The translations under genes were made by a program, and so were the position numbers. Below are positions 22,115 to 23,021 of a DNA stretch of 23,021 nt, in pieces (the first letter of the stretch is position 1; each line of letters opens with the position of its first letter). The notes beneath the pieces are model-generated. The model was given only the letters and a program-made list of their open reading frames with translations, was not told where the DNA came from and did not search any database. Location: contig JBFWTJ010000016.1 of assembly GCA_050247895.1 (NCBI GenBank), positions 1 to 23,021 on the forward strand, in the 5' to 3' direction. The DNA comes from CAVPEW01 sp050247895 (lineage in GTDB: Bacteria > Actinomycetota > Acidimicrobiia > Acidimicrobiales > VFJN01).

Positions 22115-22235
22115 ACCCGGGGGCCGAGCGGCCGTGTGGGCCGAAGCCGAGCGACACGGACACCCGGGCTCGACGACCGCGCCGGCCGGGGCCGAGCGAC
22201 CCGGACACCCGGGGGCCGAGCGACCGTGTGGGCCG
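22115..22235. repeat. Degenerate short tandem repeats between the SRP RNA and dnaX
   Basis: GCCGAGCG begins units at 22123, 22146, 22191 and 22215. Two read GCCGAGCG(G/A)CCGTGTGGGCC and two read GCCGAGCGAC(A/C)CGGACACCCGGG, so two alternating unit types of about 23 nt are arranged as A-B-B-A. The stretch lies in the 196-nt gap between ffs and dnaX. Confidence 0.65.
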
Positions 22236-22256
22236 GGGGTGCTGGCGGCGCGGGAG

Positions 22257-22392
22257 GGCCCGCTCCCCCACGTGGCGGTCAGGCGATCTGCGGCACACCG
22301 CAGGCTCCGCTGAGAGCTGCTGCCTCCCGGCCCTGACTCGGTTCACGGGCTGCAGTTGCACAGGACCCGACCGCCACGTGCGGGAGCGGGCC
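22257..22392 (-). ncRNA. ffs: Signal recognition particle RNA (small bacterial 4.5S type)
   Basis: The RNA scaffold of the SRP, which binds Ffh to target nascent membrane proteins. Outer arms 22392-22369 and 22280-22257 are 24-nt inverted repeats with one mismatch, giving the long base-paired rod. At 22337-22316 on the minus strand lies the conserved Ffh-binding core, GTCAGG, CCGGGAGG, CAGCAGC; compare E. coli GTCAGG, CCGGAAGG, AGCAGC. The GTGTGCC downstream is also conserved. The apical tetraloop is GGGA instead of the common GGAA, still GNRA type. The location between the tRNA deaminase and dnaX matches B. subtilis. Ends are estimated from the arms; about 136 nt. Confidence 0.9.
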
Positions 22393-22399
22393 GGCCGAC

Positions 22400-22405
22400 A
22401 CGATA
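22400..22405 (-). promoter_or_regulatory. -10 element of the SRP RNA gene
   Basis: Minus-strand TATCGT, seven or eight bases before the start of the outer SRP stem. It overlaps TAGCCT (22404-22409) on the plus strand, a possible -10 for the tRNA-Ser / deaminase unit, so the two RNAs may diverge from one point. Confidence 0.45.
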
Positions 22406-22442
22406 GCCTTCCTGATCCCGGACGCCACCCGGTGGCGGCCGT

Positions 22443-22527
22443 GGAGGGATGCGAGAGCGGCCGAATCGGCACGCTTGGAAAGCGTGTGTGGGGCAACCCA
22501 CCGTGGGTTCGAATCCCACTCCCTCCG
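22443..22527 (+). tRNA. tRNA-Ser (anticodon GGA)
   Basis: A class II tRNA. The acceptor arm GGAGGGA (22443-22449) pairs with TCCCTCC (22520-22526), with discriminator G at 22527. The anticodon stem CACGC/GCGTG encloses loop TTGGAAA with anticodon GGA at 22477-22479, reading UCC and UCU. A long variable arm (TGTGGGGCAACCCAC region) and the T arm with GGTTCGAATCC follow. The 3' CCA is not encoded. It is followed after two bases by the deaminase GTG. Confidence 0.96.
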
Positions 22528-22529
22528 CC

Positions 22530-22991
22530 GTGGAGGACGTCGAGCGGGATGCCGCGCTGATGGCCCTCGCCCTGGAGGAGGCCCGCGCCGCCGGGGCGGC
22601 GGGCGAGGTCCCCGTCGGTGCCCTGGTGGTGGTCGACGGCGAGATCGTGGCCCGGGCCGGGAACGAGCGCGAGCGCCGGGGCGACCCGACCGCGCACGCC
22701 GAGGTCCTGGCCCTGCGAGCCGCGGCCGCCGCGGCGGGTTCCTGGCGGCTGACCGGAGCGACGCTCGTCGTCACGCTGGAGCCCTGCCCCATGTGCGCCG
22801 GCGCGGCGCTGGCCGCCCGGGTGGCGCGGATCGTCCACGGCGCGGCCGACCTCAAGGCCGGGGCGTGCGGGTCGCTCTACAACCTGTGCGCCGACCCCCG
22901 CCTCAACCACGAGATCGCCCTCACCGGCGGGGTGCGGGCCGAGGAGTCGGCCGCGCTGCTGGAATCCTTCTTCGACGCCCGCCGCCTCTAG
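22530..22991 (+). CDS. tadA: tRNA-specific adenosine deaminase (A34 to inosine)
   Basis: A zinc enzyme that converts adenosine 34 of tRNA-Arg(ACG) to inosine, 153 aa. H56 and catalytic E58 lie in TAHAEVLALR, and C86 and C89 in TLEPCPMCAGAAL. GACGSLYNLCADPRLNHEI near the end is typical of TadA and separates it from cytosine deaminases. The start shown is GTG 22530, giving the usual N-terminal helix (VERDAALMALALEEARAAGA); ATG 22560 would remove part of it. The GTG is only two bases after the tRNA-Ser discriminator, so the mRNA 5' end may be made by tRNA 3' processing. Unrelated to the Tad pilus ATPase of the same symbol. Confidence 0.93.
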   Translation: MEDVERDAALMALALEEARAAGAAGEVPVGALVVVDGEIVARAGNERERRGDPTAHAEVLALRAAAAAAGSWRLTGATLVVTLEPCPMCAGAALAARVARIVHGAADLKAGACGSLYNLCADPRLNHEIALTGGVRAEESAALLESFFDARRL

Positions 22992-22995
22992 CGCC

Positions 22996-23001
22996 TACCT
23001 T
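22996..23001 (+). promoter_or_regulatory. Candidate -10 at the right edge
   Basis: TACCTT starts four bases after the deaminase stop and lies eight bases before a tRNA-like 5' end at 23010. No clear -35. Confidence 0.35.
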
Positions 23002-23009
23002 TGCCCGCT

Positions 23010-23021
23010 GGAGAGTTGCCA
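23010..23021 (+). tRNA. Possible 5' end of a second tRNA-Ser (cut by window edge)
   Basis: The last twelve bases, GGAGAGTTGCCA, look like the acceptor strand and first D-arm bases of a bacterial tRNA-Ser, and they follow a TACCTT -10. Only twelve bases are visible, so this is a guess from pattern and position. Confidence 0.35.

Noticed and set aside
22115..22235. CRISPR array
   Set aside because: Units are about 23 nt, degenerate, nearly contiguous and lack unique spacers. No cas genes are nearby.
22071..22910. Minus-strand 279-codon frame across SRP RNA, tRNA-Ser and deaminase
   Set aside because: It would cross two RNA genes and a well-supported deaminase. The protein is low-complexity and reflects the 23-nt repeats.

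Overview
This 23 kb window is very GC-rich (low-to-mid 70s % by eye), densely coded and rich in GTG starts. Its content and gene order point to a high-GC Actinobacteriota chromosome. My best guess is a deep lineage such as Acidimicrobiia; that is inference from gene order and base composition, not a phylogenetic result. I see no insertion sequence, prophage, integrase or CRISPR array, and most genes are core or conserved.

Layout. 1-3424: the tail of an unidentified Cys-rich protein, a hypothetical protein, DNA polymerase IV (dinB) and a Bax-inhibitor-1 family membrane protein, all rightward. 3584-6262: leftward glnE, divergent from nadE (6316), which is followed by a small helical hypothetical gene and a primary-type sigma factor (to 9726). 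9800-9874: a 24-codon membrane-peptide ORF with its own promoter-like and terminator-like elements. 9852-15125: a leftward HAD-IB phosphatase-like gene divergent from a compact Tad (Flp-type) secretion/pilus operon (CpaE-like, tadA ATPase, tadB, tadC, Flp pilin, TadE). 15085-17448: a leftward YprA/MrfA-type helicase converging on tadE. 17559-18367: a STAS / anti-sigma-kinase pair. 18634-22060: the leftward replication/repair block dnaX-ybaB-recR. 22257-22392: the leftward SRP RNA gene. 22443-22991: rightward tRNA-Ser(GGA) and tRNA adenosine deaminase, then what looks like the first bases of another tRNA-Ser at the window edge.

Two blocks are recognisably ancient synteny. HAD-IB / ssd-cpaE / tadABC / Flp / TadE / helicase is the arrangement known from actinobacteria (Rv3661 to Rv3649 in M. 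tuberculosis). deaminase / SRP RNA / dnaX / ybaB / recR is shared with Firmicutes such as B. subtilis.

The most interesting material is not protein-coding. (i) 18443-18600 holds a promoter followed by three consecutive hairpins with C-rich loops, a candidate small RNA. (ii) 10740-10970, between the HAD gene and the Tad operon, holds two back-to-back promoters, a 14-bp intrinsic-terminator hairpin and an iron-box-like sequence over the leftward promoter. (iii) A leaderless-promoter architecture (TANNNT 6-8 nt before the start codon) recurs on at least six genes. (iv) The intergenic regions around dnaX carry private tandem repeats, and dnaX has a repeat-expanded linker.
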